Notes: generated from the sequence alone by a model not told the origin. 64,000 nt of DNA from Orenia metallireducens (GCF_001693735.1 NZ_LWDV01000010.1:207196-271195); one strand, 5' to 3'; positions 35,155 through 44,444 are shown, counted from the first letter of the stretch. Numbers and translations are program-made.

Positions 35155-35183
35155 ATTGTACAGAATATAGTTTAATTTGTCAA
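35155..35183 (-). promoter_or_regulatory. Sigma-A-type promoter of the CIS sheath operon
   Basis: Minus strand TTGACA (35178-35183), 17-base spacer, TACAAT (35155-35160). It reads toward the GEMM aptamer about 80 bases downstream. The match to consensus is nearly perfect, so basal transcription should be strong and the riboswitch would be the main control. Confidence 0.8.
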
Positions 35184-35189
35184 ATAAAA

Positions 35190-35230
35190 TAAAAAAAAAC
35201 TGTTACTGTTTATTACAGTAACAGTTTTTT
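35190..35230 (-). terminator. Rho-independent terminator after trpA
   Basis: Perfect stem AAAAAACTGTTACTGT / ACAGTAACAGTTTTTT with a short loop and a T run, starting a few bases after the trpA stop. It insulates the trp operon from the CIS promoter that follows. Confidence 0.92.
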
Positions 35231-35234
35231 AAGT

Positions 35235-36038
35235 TTAGTTTAAAGTCCCAATTAAAGTACTTATAAACTGAGCTACTTTCTTAATAAGTTCTATTTTATC
35301 ATCTTCAAGCAGCACTAAATTCTCCTCTAACCTCTTAATAATGGCACTACCAACAATAACTCCATCAGCAAAACTGGCTACCTCTTTGACATGCTCAGGT
35401 TCAGAAATCCCAAAACCAACTGCTACTGGAGTGGAGGTTAAGGATTTAATCTCCTCTACTTTTTCCTTAACCTCTTTAGAGACCTCTCCTCTCTCTCCTG
35501 TAGTACCTAAAGTAGCTACTGCATAGATAAAGCCTTGAGAATTCTCAGCCAACTCTTTAATTCTCTTAGGAGAACTATTTAAAGCTACCAGTGATATAAT
35601 ATCTACTCCATTGCTCAAATTTCTTAACTCCTCATCCTCACCCATTGGCAGATCAGGAATAATCAGACCATCTACGCCAAACTCTTCACAGCTTTTAATG
35701 AGTCTATCTAAGCCATAATTGAAGATGGAATTAAAGTATCCCATTAGAACTATTGGGATTTGACTCTCATTTCTAATATCTTTAACTAGATTAAAGATAT
35801 TCTTTAAGTTAGTTCTATGAGCCAAACTTCTCTTTCCTGCCCTTTGAATAGTAGGTCCATCTGCTAAAGGATTAGAGAAGGGAATTCCTAATTCGATTAT
35901 ATCTGCCCCATTTCTTTCAGCTTCTAAGACCAAATCTTTAGTCAAATCTAAAGTAGGGTCACCAGCCATCAAAAATGGAATAAAGGCCTTTTGACCTTTA
36001 TCCCGTAAACTAGCAAAAGTAGTAGCAATTCTGCTCAC
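35235..36038 (-). CDS. trpA: Tryptophan synthase alpha chain
   Basis: A 267-residue TIM-barrel protein that cleaves indole-3-glycerol phosphate to indole and glyceraldehyde 3-phosphate and channels indole to TrpB. Catalytic glutamate is in ADIIELGIPFSNPLADGP (ELG motif), catalytic aspartate in GLIIPDLPMGE; the phosphate site is GFGISEPEHV. GTG start at 36038 overlaps the trpB stop by one base. Last gene of the trp operon. Confidence 0.97.
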   Translation of the reverse strand: MSRIATTFASLRDKGQKAFIPFLMAGDPTLDLTKDLVLEAERNGADIIELGIPFSNPLADGPTIQRAGKRSLAHRTNLKNIFNLVKDIRNESQIPIVLMGYFNSIFNYGLDRLIKSCEEFGVDGLIIPDLPMGEDEELRNLSNGVDIISLVALNSSPKRIKELAENSQGFIYAVATLGTTGERGEVSKEVKEKVEEIKSLTSTPVAVGFGISEPEHVKEVASFADGVIVGSAIIKRLEENLVLLEDDKIELIKKVAQFISTLIGTLN

Positions 36039-37237
36039 TATAACTCAACTCCAAGTCTTTCTGCCAAAGTATATACATCCTTATCCCCTCTTCCAGATAA
36101 ATTCATCACAATAATCTGATCTTGATCTAATTCAGGAGCTAATTTTAGAACATGAGCTATAGCATGGGAACTCTCTAAAGCTGGAATGATCCCTTCACTT
36201 TCACATAGGACTTGGAAGGCATTTACAGCTTCATCATCGGTAACAGATACATATTTAGCCCGACCAATATCCTTAAGATAACTATGCTCAGGACCCACAC
36301 CTGGATAATCTAATCCTGCAGAGATAGAGTGGACAGGCATAATCTGACCATTTTCATCTTGTAATACATAGGTCTTAAATCCGTGGATAACACCTTTTCT
36401 TCCTTTAGCCATTGTTGCAGCATGCTTATCAGTATCTACACCAAGTCCAGCCGCTTCTACTCCAATCATCTCTACATCCTCATCTCCAATAAATGGATAA
36501 AATAATCCTATAGCATTACTTCCCCCACCAACACAGGCTACTAGATAATCAGGTAATCTTCCCTCTTGCTCAAGAATCTGCTCTTTAGCTTCTTCTCCAA
36601 TCATTGATTGGAAGTCGCGAACTATTGTTGGATATGGATGGGGTCCTACAGCAGAGCCTAATAGATAGAAGGTATCATCTATTCTCTCTATCCAGTTTCT
36701 TAATGCAGCATCTACAGCATCACTTAAAGTTTGAGTACCATCTGTAACTGGAGTTACTTTAGCACCTAAGAGTTTCATTCTAAATACATTCAAGGCTTGG
36801 CGCTGTACATCCTCTGCTCCCATAAAGATTTCGCATTCCATGCCAAACATTGCTGCTACCGTAGCCGTAGCTACACCATGTTGTCCTGCTCCTGTCTCAG
36901 CTATGATTCTCTTCTTGCCCATCCTTTTAGCTAACAGAGCCTGACCTAAGGCATTGTTAATCTTATGTGCTCCCATATGATTAAGGTCTTCACGTTTTAA
37001 GTAAATCTTAGCTCCACCCAGCTTCTTAGTTAGACGTTCTGCATAATATAATGGGTTAGCTCGCCCTACATACTGCTTCAAATAATAATCAAACTCCTCT
37101 TGAAATTCAGAGTCACCCTTATACTTATCATAAGCCTTTTCTAACTCTTCTAAAGCTGGAATAATCAACTCTGGTACATACTTACCTCCAAATTCACCAA
37201 ATTGCCCTTTGATATTACCTTTTGACTCTACACTCAT
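36038..37237 (-). CDS. trpB: Tryptophan synthase beta chain, second copy
   Basis: A 399-residue PLP enzyme joining indole and serine. The PLP lysine is Lys92 in [11 protein letters not shown], the catalytic Glu lies in AETGAGQHG, and the phosphate-binding loop is GGGSNAIG. Residue 88 is Met (LNHMGAHK), where the first copy and most TrpB have Thr. It pairs with trpA by a one-base overlap, so it is probably the copy made in step with TrpA. Both copies are the long TrpB1 type and are clearly recent paralogues. Start ATG 37237 follows GGGAGATGAG. Confidence 0.95.
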   Translation of the reverse strand: MSVESKGNIKGQFGEFGGKYVPELIIPALEELEKAYDKYKGDSEFQEEFDYYLKQYVGRANPLYYAERLTKKLGGAKIYLKREDLNHMGAHKINNALGQALLAKRMGKKRIIAETGAGQHGVATATVAAMFGMECEIFMGAEDVQRQALNVFRMKLLGAKVTPVTDGTQTLSDAVDAALRNWIERIDDTFYLLGSAVGPHPYPTIVRDFQSMIGEEAKEQILEQEGRLPDYLVACVGGGSNAIGLFYPFIGDEDVEMIGVEAAGLGVDTDKHAATMAKGRKGVIHGFKTYVLQDENGQIMPVHSISAGLDYPGVGPEHSYLKDIGRAKYVSVTDDEAVNAFQVLCESEGIIPALESSHAIAHVLKLAPELDQDQIIVMNLSGRGDKDVYTLAERLGVEL

Positions 37238-37324
37238 CTCTTCTCATCTCCCTATTTTGATTTTAAGTTAATATTTTAGATTCATTTTCATTATAGATGT
37301 CCAATTCTAAAGTAAGACATAATG

Positions 37325-37459
37325 GGTATATTGCGACAGTTTTACCCCCTCTAACTCCCCCTTCATAAGGGGGAGAATAAAAGAGCTTTAGCCTCCCCTT
37401 TAGAGAAGGGGGAGGTTGGAGGGGGTCTGAAGTTTTTTAAAAAAGTGTCGCAATATCCC
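37325..37459. repeat. MITE-like palindromic element A
   Basis: About 135 bases in the 330-base gap between trpB and the methyltransferase gene. Terminal inverted repeats: GGTATATTGCGACAGTTTT at the left and the complement of aaagtgtcgcaatatccc at the right. Inside is a second inverted repeat of ccccctctaactccccctt / aagggggaggttggaggggg. It has no ORF. The ends resemble element B (56229-56372). The rest of the gap (37238-37324 and 37460-37567) shows nothing recognisable. Confidence 0.8.
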
Positions 37460-37567
37460 TCTATAACACCATATCAAAATTTCACTCTATAATCATCTAC
37501 ATTAAAAAATTAAGATTAGCTTCCAATAAATTAAACAAAATCATAACAATTAAATACTATGCTTCTC

Positions 37568-38263
37568 TTATCTCTTCTGAGCTATTTTTAACATTGTATT
37601 GCCACCTTTTTGAAATTGATAATCCACTGTTACTTCATCAACAGAATAACCCTTTTCAATGTAGTTGTTAATAACCTTATCTACATATAATGATTTTCTC
37701 CCATTTAAATCTAACAAGGGAAAAATCCTAACTTCTCTTGCTACACGTAACATCTCATCTATTGCTTCTATATGAAATTTCAAAGATAGATTATCACTAT
37801 ATAAAAATAAAAAATGTGATGATAAGGCTAGATCAAATTGATTATCTTCAAAAGGAAGGTTTGGTAACATGGCATAAAGATATCTATTTTCTTGCTTTCC
37901 AAGATCATAATCTGCTAAAAATTTTTCCATCGCTAACATTCTGATTCTGCCCAAATCTTCTACATCTTTTATTTTAGTCCAAATAAATTTATCCTTATTC
38001 TGCTTAGTCTGATTTATTACATCTTGGTAATTTTCACTAATTCGCTTTAAAATATCATCCTTAGTAAAGTGATAAATAGGATCAATCGATATCATTTCTT
38101 TCCCTTTTTCTTTCATAGTATAATTAAAGCTTGCTGGACCATCAGCACAGCCTAGAATAAATTTATCCAAATCTGCTTCAGTTAAATTAAACATATCCAC
38201 ATATTCTTCAAAGGTTCTACCCCAGGGAACAACTGACCCATATTTAATTTTCACTGCACACAT
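37568..38263 (-). CDS. SAM-dependent methyltransferase-like protein in the trp operon
   Basis: A 231-residue class-I methyltransferase fold: motif I ILGCADGPASFNY (GxxxGxxx SAM loop variant), the acidic end ISIDPIY of strand 2, and the motif NLPFEDNQFDLALSSHFLF before a hydrophobic strand (VRIFPLLDLNG). Substrate is unknown. Its ATG at 38263 abuts the stop of the first trpB, so translation is coupled, while a 330-base gap with element A follows. Methyltransferases are not part of tryptophan synthesis; it may be an unrelated passenger between duplicated trpB genes. Confidence 0.82.
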   Translation of the reverse strand: MCAVKIKYGSVVPWGRTFEEYVDMFNLTEADLDKFILGCADGPASFNYTMKEKGKEMISIDPIYHFTKDDILKRISENYQDVINQTKQNKDKFIWTKIKDVEDLGRIRMLAMEKFLADYDLGKQENRYLYAMLPNLPFEDNQFDLALSSHFLFLYSDNLSLKFHIEAIDEMLRVAREVRIFPLLDLNGRKSLYVDKVINNYIEKGYSVDEVTVDYQFQKGGNTMLKIAQKR

Positions 38264-39463
38264 TTATAGCTCAATTCCTAAATTACCTGCTACAGTATAT
38301 ACATCTTTATCACCACGACCAGAAAGGTTTACAACTATAACCTGATCTTGCTCAAGCTCTTTTGCCAATTTTAAAGCATAAGCAACAGCATGGGAACTCT
38401 CTAAGGCTGGAATAATTCCTTCTAATTTAGATAATAATTGAAAGGCTTCTAAAGCTTCACTATCGGTAACTGATACATACTCAGCTCGATTAATATCCTT
38501 AAGATAACTATGTTCTGGACCTACACCTGGATAGTCCAATCCTGCCGAGATAGAGTATGCAGGTAAAATCTGACCATATTCATCCTGTAAAACATAAGTC
38601 TTAACACCATGAATAATACCTTTAGTACCTTTAGTTAAGGTAGCAGCATGCTTATCAGTATCTACACCAAGTCCAGCTGCTTCTACACCAACTATCTTAA
38701 CATCCTTATCTTCAATAAAAGGATAGAATAATCCAATCGCATTACTTCCTCCACCAACACAAGCCACTAAATAATCAGGTAGCTTATTCTCTGCTTCTAA
38801 AATCTGTTCTTTAACTTCTTGACCAATTATCGATTGGAAATCACGAACTATTGTTGGATAAGGATGAGGACCTGCTGCTGTCCCAAATAAATAGAAGGTA
38901 TCTTCTATTCTCTCTACCCAATTTCTAAAGGCAACATCTATAGCATCGCTTAAGGTAGCTGTTCCTTCTGTTACTGGAGTTACCTTTGCACCTAAGAGCT
39001 TCATCCTAAATACATTTAAGGCTTGACGCTCCACATCCTCTGCTCCCATAAAGACTTCACATTCCATCCCAAACATTGCTGCTACAGTAGCCGTAGCTAC
39101 ACCATGTTGCCCTGCTCCCGTTTCAGCTATGATTCTCTTCTTGCCCATCCGTTTAGCCAAAAGAACTTGACCCAAAGCATTATTAATCTTATGGGCCCCA
39201 GTATGATTAAGGTCTTCACGTTTTAGATAGACCTTTGCTCCACCTAGTTTTTCAGTCAAACGTTCTGCATAATATAGGGGATTAGCTCTCCCTACATACT
39301 GCTTTAAATAATAGTTCAATTCCTCTTGAAATTCTGGATCATCCTTATAGTTAGCATAAGCTTCATCCAACTCATCTAAGGCTGCAATCACCAACTCTGG
39401 TACATACTTACCACCAAATTCACCAAACTGACCTCTTCTTTGACTCTTTAACTCTACACTCAT
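38264..39463 (-). CDS. trpB: Tryptophan synthase beta chain, first copy
   Basis: A 399-residue TrpB1-type PLP enzyme with Lys92 in [24 protein letters not shown] and GGGSNAIG intact. It matches the copy at 36038-37237 along its whole length with scattered substitutions. All catalytic residues visible are conserved, so both copies should be active. This copy is separated from trpA by the methyltransferase and trpB second copy. Start ATG 39463 follows GGAGATGAG. Confidence 0.95.
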   Translation of the reverse strand: MSVELKSQRRGQFGEFGGKYVPELVIAALDELDEAYANYKDDPEFQEELNYYLKQYVGRANPLYYAERLTEKLGGAKVYLKREDLNHTGAHKINNALGQVLLAKRMGKKRIIAETGAGQHGVATATVAAMFGMECEVFMGAEDVERQALNVFRMKLLGAKVTPVTEGTATLSDAIDVAFRNWVERIEDTFYLFGTAAGPHPYPTIVRDFQSIIGQEVKEQILEAENKLPDYLVACVGGGSNAIGLFYPFIEDKDVKIVGVEAAGLGVDTDKHAATLTKGTKGIIHGVKTYVLQDEYGQILPAYSISAGLDYPGVGPEHSYLKDINRAEYVSVTDSEALEAFQLLSKLEGIIPALESSHAVAYALKLAKELEQDQVIVVNLSGRGDKDVYTVAGNLGIEL

Positions 39464-39564
39464 CTCTTCTCATCTCCTCTAATTATTTTTTATTATAAGT
39501 GTCTGTATGAGGATGAAATTCTACGTCTAAAGTGAAACTTAATAGGTATCTAAATTTTAGTAAT

Positions 39565-39637
39565 CAGTAACGAGTAACGGGTAATGAGTAAGAATCTCTT
39601 TTCGTCACTTGTCACTCATTACTCGTTACTGTCTTAA
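39565..39637. repeat. Imperfect inverted repeat in the trpF-trpB gap
   Basis: Left arm cagtaacgagtaacgggtaa (39569 onward) pairs with right arm cactcattactcgttactg, leaving a ~25-base centre. The gtaacgagtaa unit also occurs just upstream of trpG (42112-42125). It has no T run, so a terminator is unlikely; it is probably a dispersed palindrome that sits within the operon transcript. Confidence 0.65.
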
Positions 39638-39669
39638 TATCTATCTAAAGTTTCATTTTGAAATCACAC

Positions 39670-40290
39670 TCACACCCCACACTCTTGCTTTTTTACTCTT
39701 CTAATAAACTCTTCTAATCTCTTCTTATCCTTGACTCCTGCTTGGGCTTCAACTCCACTACTAACATCTACCCCATAAGGAGTAACTGAATCTATTGCTT
39801 GGTTAACATTAGCAGGATTTAAACCACCAGCAATGATAATATCCCCATATTCTTTAGCTAATTTAGCAAGCTCCCAATTAAAGATCTTACCTACTCCTCC
39901 TAGTTTATTGGGATGATAAGCATCAAGTAGATATTTATCGACCTGATACTCCTTTAATCGCTCTAAATAGCTCTCATCTTTGACTCTAAAAGCCTTGATA
40001 ACTGGTAAATGAAACTCTTGACAATATTCTGGACTTTCATCACCATGAAGCTGTAGATAATCTAATGAACATCTACTAATTATCCCTTGTACCTCTTCTA
40101 AAGACTGGTTAGCAAAAACCCCCACCTTCTTAATCTTCTCTGGTAGCTGCTCAATAATCTCCTTTACTTCATCAGGACTAACCTGTCTAGGACTCTTAGC
40201 AAAGATAAATCCTAAATAATCAGCTCCATACTCTACCGCTAACTTAGCATCAGCTAAATTAGTAATTCCACAGATTTTAATCTTTGTCAT
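39670..40290 (-). CDS. trpF: Phosphoribosylanthranilate isomerase
   Basis: A 206-residue TIM barrel for the Amadori rearrangement of phosphoribosylanthranilate. Catalytic Cys is in IKICGITNLADA, catalytic Asp in LLDAYHP, and the phosphate loop is IIAGGLNPANV followed by GVDVSSGVE. Its ATG overlaps the trpC stop by 4 bases (ATGA). Confidence 0.97.
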   Translation of the reverse strand: MTKIKICGITNLADAKLAVEYGADYLGFIFAKSPRQVSPDEVKEIIEQLPEKIKKVGVFANQSLEEVQGIISRCSLDYLQLHGDESPEYCQEFHLPVIKAFRVKDESYLERLKEYQVDKYLLDAYHPNKLGGVGKIFNWELAKLAKEYGDIIIAGGLNPANVNQAIDSVTPYGVDVSSGVEAQAGVKDKKRLEEFIRRVKKQECGV

Positions 40291-41057
40291 CCTACTAACT
40301 CACTTATCTTAGTAGAGATATTAGTGCTTCTCATCAGTGCTTCTCCTACCAGAATACCATCAATCCCATGGGTAGCCAGTAACTCTACATCATTTCTAGT
40401 CTTAATCCCACTTTCACTAACAACTACCTTATCATTAGGAATCAATCTCTTTAATCCTAAGGTTGTCGCTAAGTCAACCTCAAAGACCCTCAAATTCCGA
40501 TTATTAATTCCAATTATATCACAATCTTCCTGTAAAGCAAGGGTCAATTCCTTTCTATTATGAACCTCTACCAGAATACCCAATCCTAATGATTTTGCTA
40601 AAGCTAAGTACTCCCTTAACTCTTCCTGATTTAAAATAGCTACAATCAATAAGATAGCATCAGCACCACAGGCTCTAGCTTGATAAATCTGATAAGGGTC
40701 AATGATAAAGTCTTTTCTTAATAAAGGTAAATCAACCTCTACTTTTACCTCTGTTAAATAATCTAATTTACCTTGAAAGAACTCTTCATCAGTTAAGACC
40801 GATAAGACCTTAGCTCCTGCCTGCTGATATTCCTTAGCAATAGCAATGGGATTAAAGCTTTCTCGTATTACCCCTTTAGATGGTGAAGCCTTCTTGATTT
40901 CAGCAATCAAGCTCATCCCTTCAGCCTCTAAGGCACCTTTAAAATCTCTAGTATCTTCTAAAGTAGCAATCTTCTCCTTTAACTCTGCTAAGCTCACTTC
41001 TCTCTTCTGCTGCTTTACTTCTAGTTTTTTATGTTCAACTATCTTATCTAAAATCAA
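40287..41057 (-). CDS. trpC: Indole-3-glycerol phosphate synthase
   Basis: A 256-residue TIM barrel. Catalytic residues appear in AEIKKASPSKG (Glu, Lys), PLLRKDFIID (Lys), GINNRNL and VSESGI. It converts CdRP to indole-3-glycerol phosphate. One base separates it from trpD, and it overlaps trpF, so expression is tightly coupled. Confidence 0.97.
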   Translation of the reverse strand: MILDKIVEHKKLEVKQQKREVSLAELKEKIATLEDTRDFKGALEAEGMSLIAEIKKASPSKGVIRESFNPIAIAKEYQQAGAKVLSVLTDEEFFQGKLDYLTEVKVEVDLPLLRKDFIIDPYQIYQARACGADAILLIVAILNQEELREYLALAKSLGLGILVEVHNRKELTLALQEDCDIIGINNRNLRVFEVDLATTLGLKRLIPNDKVVVSESGIKTRNDVELLATHGIDGILVGEALMRSTNISTKISELVG

Positions 41058-41058
41058 C

Positions 41059-42084
41059 TCAACTTACCTCCTTAGCTAATCTATTACTTACTTCAACTAG
41101 CTCTTCTAACTTCTTCAAAGCCAAACCTTCATCTATTATTTGAGCAGCTAGCTCTACACCCTCAACTAGACTCTCAGCTTTATCTACTGCTACTAAAGCT
41201 GCTGCTACATTTAAGATTACAATATCCCTCTTCTTACCAGCTTTACCCTTTAGAATATCTAAAGTAATCTCTGCGTTCTCTTCAGGGTTTCCTCCTGCTA
41301 AATCCTCTATAGTAGCTTCTTCTAATCCTAACTCTCTTGGATGGAGATTATAAGTCTTTACTTCATCATCTTTAAGTTGACTAACTTTAGTCTCTCCCAC
41401 CGTTGATAATTCATCTAAACCAACCATTCCATGGACTACAAAGGCTGACTTCACTCCTAAATTCTTCAGCACATAAGCAATCGGCTCTGTTAATTCAGAA
41501 CTATAAACTCCTAGTAACTGTACTCCTGCTTCAGCAGGGTTGGTCAAAGGACCTAAGAGATTAAAAATTGTTCTTGCTCCTATCTCTTTTCTTGGTCCAA
41601 TAGCATACTTCATTGCTTGATGGAAAACTGGTGCATACATAAATCCTATTCCAATCTCATCAATGCAACTTCCTACTTGAGCTGGTGACAGATTGAGATT
41701 GACCCCTAATCTCTCCAATAAGTCAGCACTTCCACTCTTACTAGAGACTGAACGGTTACCATGTTTAGCCACAGCTACCCCTGCTGCTGCCACTACAAAG
41801 GCAGTAGTAGTTGAGATATTAAAAGTATTCAGCTTATCTCCACCAGTGCCACAGACATCTACTAATACATCCTGGTTGGTCTCTATTTTAGAGGCCTTCT
41901 CTCTCATCACCAATGCTGCCCCTGTTATCTCCTCAATCGTCTCGCCCTTCATTCTCAAAGCTGTAATAAAGCTGGCTATCTGAGCAGAAGTAGCCTCACC
42001 AATCATAATAGCTTCCATAGCATCTCTACTCTCCTCAATTGATAGATTATCTCCATTTATCACCTTGTTGATTACTCTTCTCAT
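41059..42084 (-). CDS. trpD: Anthranilate phosphoribosyltransferase
   Basis: A 341-residue enzyme. The PRPP loop is VCGTGGDKLNTFNIST, followed by KHGNRSVSSKSGSADLLE and MYAPVFHQAMKY, all typical. It transfers phosphoribose from PRPP to anthranilate. It is separate from TrpG (no fusion). Start ATG 42084. Confidence 0.97.
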   Translation of the reverse strand: MRRVINKVINGDNLSIEESRDAMEAIMIGEATSAQIASFITALRMKGETIEEITGAALVMREKASKIETNQDVLVDVCGTGGDKLNTFNISTTTAFVVAAAGVAVAKHGNRSVSSKSGSADLLERLGVNLNLSPAQVGSCIDEIGIGFMYAPVFHQAMKYAIGPRKEIGARTIFNLLGPLTNPAEAGVQLLGVYSSELTEPIAYVLKNLGVKSAFVVHGMVGLDELSTVGETKVSQLKDDEVKTYNLHPRELGLEEATIEDLAGGNPEENAEITLDILKGKAGKKRDIVILNVAAALVAVDKAESLVEGVELAAQIIDEGLALKKLEELVEVSNRLAKEVS

Positions 42085-42135
42085 CTCTGCTTATCCTCCT
42101 TTTAAGTTCAGTAACGAGTAAAACAATAACCTTTA

Positions 42136-42705
42136 TCAAACTCTCTTCACTGCTAAAAAATTACTGACAATCTCCGTACCTGTCTTACTCATTATCGATT
42201 CAGGATGGAACTGTAGTCCATATAATCCCTTCTCTTTATCCTCAATTGCCATGATTATTCCATCTTCAGTCTCAGCAGTAATTTCAAAATTATCAGCTAA
42301 GGTATCTCTATCAACAATTAAAGAATGATAACGAGTTGCTTCAAAATCTCCTACTCCTGCTAAAATCCCTTTATCTTTGTTAATTATTTTAGATACTTTA
42401 CCATGAATCAACTCTGGTGCCTTGATTATCTTAGCTCCAAAAGCTGCTCCCATAGTCTGATGACCTAGACAGATTCCTAAAATCGGTATCTCTCCTGCCA
42501 ACTCTCTAACCAAGTCTAAAGATATGCCTGCATCCTCTGGTCTACCTGGTCCTGGTGAGATGATTATCTTCTCTGGTCTTAACTCTCTAATCTCATCTAC
42601 AGTAATCTTGTCATTTCTTATAACTTCAATCTCATGGTTCATATCCCCAATCAACTGTACTAAGTTATAAGTAAAAGAATCATAATTATCAATTACTAAA
42701 ATCAT
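42136..42705 (-). CDS. trpG: Anthranilate synthase glutaminase component
   Basis: A 189-residue class-I glutamine amidotransferase: nucleophile Cys in ILGICLGHQTMG and the His/Glu pair in LQFHPESIM. It feeds ammonia to TrpE. In some Gram-positives it also serves folate synthesis as PabA; the gene order favours TrpG here. The ATG overlaps the trpE stop (TAATG). Confidence 0.95.
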   Translation of the reverse strand: MILVIDNYDSFTYNLVQLIGDMNHEIEVIRNDKITVDEIRELRPEKIIISPGPGRPEDAGISLDLVRELAGEIPILGICLGHQTMGAAFGAKIIKAPELIHGKVSKIINKDKGILAGVGDFEATRYHSLIVDRDTLADNFEITAETEDGIIMAIEDKEKGLYGLQFHPESIMSKTGTEIVSNFLAVKRV

Positions 42706-44183
42706 TAGCAGACACCCCCTTCAGCTAACTTTACAGCTTCCAATAATGCCTGTGCTTTATTTAAAGTCTCTTGGTATTCAAATTCTGGATCGGAATCTGC
42801 TACAATACCAGCACCTGCTTGCAGATATGCCTTATTATCCTTAATAACCATAGTTCTAATAGTAATACAACTGTCTAAGTTTCCAGAATAACCAAAGTAA
42901 CCAATACTACCTCCATAAGGACCTCTACGAGTATTTTCTAGTTCATCAATAATCTCCATCGCCCTAATCTTAGGAGCACCTGATAAAGTTCCTGCTGGAA
43001 AACAAGATTGTAATCCTGAATAGATATCCTCATGAGCCTTTAATTTACCTTGAACATCAGAGACGATATGCATTACATGGGAATAGTACTCAATCTCCAT
43101 CAGCCTACTTACCTCTACACTACCATATTCACTGACCTTCCCAATATCATTACGCCCTAAATCTACTAGCATAATATGCTCTGCCCTCTCCTTCTCATCA
43201 CCTAATAAGTCTTGAGCCAACTCTTTATCCTCTTGGCTGTCTTTTCCTCTCTTACGAGTTCCAGCAATCGGTCTATTCTCAATAACTCCATCTTCTACCC
43301 TTACTAAAAGCTCTGGTGAAGAACCAACAATCTCAAAATCAACAAAATCTAAATAATACATATAAGGTGATGGATTCACCCTCCTTAGCTGACGATAGAT
43401 ATCAAAGGATTGAGCAGTTATAGACACCTCTAAACGTTGCGAGAGAACAACTTGAAAGATATCCCCTTCTCTAATATAATCTTTAGCTTTATCTACATTC
43501 TTCATAAATTCTTCTTTGCTGATATTAGATTTAAACTTCAATTCCTTTGCTTTAACCTCTGGTCTACTCTCTTCCTTTAGAGGACTATCTAGCTTAGTAA
43601 TTATCTCATCTATCTTCTCCTTAGCTAATTTGTAATCACTTTCAAGGTCGTCACTTACTTTAACATTAGTAACCACTTTGATACTATGATGTAGATGATC
43701 AAAGATTACTAAGGTATCACTTAAGATAAAGTTCATCTCTGGTAAAGCCAAATCATCCTTATTATCTTGAGGTATGCTCTCAAAATATTTAACGACATCA
43801 TAACCTAAATACCCAACAGCACCACCATAAAATAGGGGCAAGCCTTCAACCTGTACCGATTGGTACTCAGATAAGATACCCTTTAAATCTTGCAATGGAT
43901 TATCTGTATTTTTACTCTTTAATACCTTTCCAAAGTTATCCTTAATTACTAATTTACCATCCTTGGAGCTGACTATAGCATGATAATCAATCCCAATAAA
44001 GGAATAGCGCCCTATCTTCTGCCCCTGTTCTACACTCTCTAATAGATAAGAGTAACCTTCACCCTTTAACTTCTTAAAAGCAGATACTGGGGTCTCCATA
44101 TCTGCAACTATCTCTTTATAGACAGGAATTATATTGGCATCTTCACTTAGCTTTAAAAACTCTTCCTTAGCTGGATAGTACAT
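42705..44183 (-). CDS. trpE: Anthranilate synthase component I
   Basis: A 492-residue chorismate-binding enzyme. The N-terminal tryptophan feedback site shows SYLLESVEQG; the catalytic part has PIAGTRKRG, DLGRNDIGKV and GAPKIRAMEIIDELE. Start ATG 44183 is preceded by GAAGGTGAG. First structural gene of the operon and the target of TRAP control. Confidence 0.97.
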   Translation of the reverse strand: MYYPAKEEFLKLSEDANIIPVYKEIVADMETPVSAFKKLKGEGYSYLLESVEQGQKIGRYSFIGIDYHAIVSSKDGKLVIKDNFGKVLKSKNTDNPLQDLKGILSEYQSVQVEGLPLFYGGAVGYLGYDVVKYFESIPQDNKDDLALPEMNFILSDTLVIFDHLHHSIKVVTNVKVSDDLESDYKLAKEKIDEIITKLDSPLKEESRPEVKAKELKFKSNISKEEFMKNVDKAKDYIREGDIFQVVLSQRLEVSITAQSFDIYRQLRRVNPSPYMYYLDFVDFEIVGSSPELLVRVEDGVIENRPIAGTRKRGKDSQEDKELAQDLLGDEKERAEHIMLVDLGRNDIGKVSEYGSVEVSRLMEIEYYSHVMHIVSDVQGKLKAHEDIYSGLQSCFPAGTLSGAPKIRAMEIIDELENTRRGPYGGSIGYFGYSGNLDSCITIRTMVIKDNKAYLQAGAGIVADSDPEFEYQETLNKAQALLEAVKLAEGGVC

Positions 44184-44199
44184 TCAATCTCACCTTCTT

Positions 44200-44230
44200 C
44201 TTATCTCTACTCATCTTGACTCATCTCCTC
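44200..44230 (-). promoter_or_regulatory. Second TRAP-like triplet run at the trpE ribosome site
   Basis: After the attenuator the leader reads GAG-AT-GAG-TC-AAG-AT-GAG-TA-GAG-AT-AAG, six NAG triplets (four GAG) at exact five-base spacing, ending about 14 bases before the trpE ATG. TRAP binds GAG/UAG triplets with 2-3-base spacers, so bound TRAP could block ribosome entry at trpE. Fewer sites than the usual 9-11, so binding is tentative. Confidence 0.5.
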
Positions 44231-44251
44231 TTTAAAATATTGATAATAAAC

Positions 44252-44285
44252 AAAAAAGGCCACCAGACTAAAGTCTGATGACCTT
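44252..44285 (-). terminator. trp operon attenuator
   Basis: Hairpin AAGGTCATCAGAC-TTTA-GTCTGGTGGCCTT followed by a run of six T on the minus strand. It lies ~50 bases after the TRAP triplets and ~70 before trpE, the standard place for the TRAP-controlled terminator. Confidence 0.9.
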
Positions 44286-44335
44286 GGAATATATAATAAT
44301 ACCTGTAATTAGATACAGATATACTTACCCCTTGG

Positions 44336-44379
44336 CTAAACTAACTCTCAACTCATCTCAACTCTACTCTTCTCAGCTA
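44336..44379 (-). promoter_or_regulatory. TRAP binding site in the trp leader
   Basis: Nine (G/U)AG triplets in series: UAG, six GAG, then two UAG, separated by two bases in every case but one (three bases). This is the known footprint for tryptophan-activated TRAP. With TRAP bound, the antiterminator cannot form and the attenuator downstream ends transcription. Confidence 0.9.
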
Positions 44380-44444
44380 ATTATATTCAGTTTTAACTAA
44401 TATTCTCTAATCTCTATACTAAAAGCTCTCTAACTATAGATTGT

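Noticed and set aside
36038-39463. TrpB1/TrpB2 pair
   Set aside because: Both copies are ~399 residues with the TrpB1-type [14 protein letters not shown] start and match along their length; neither has TrpB2 features.
39565-39637. Terminator within the trp operon before trpB
   Set aside because: The inverted repeat is long-armed but imperfect and lacks a T run; the downstream genes depend on the same transcript.
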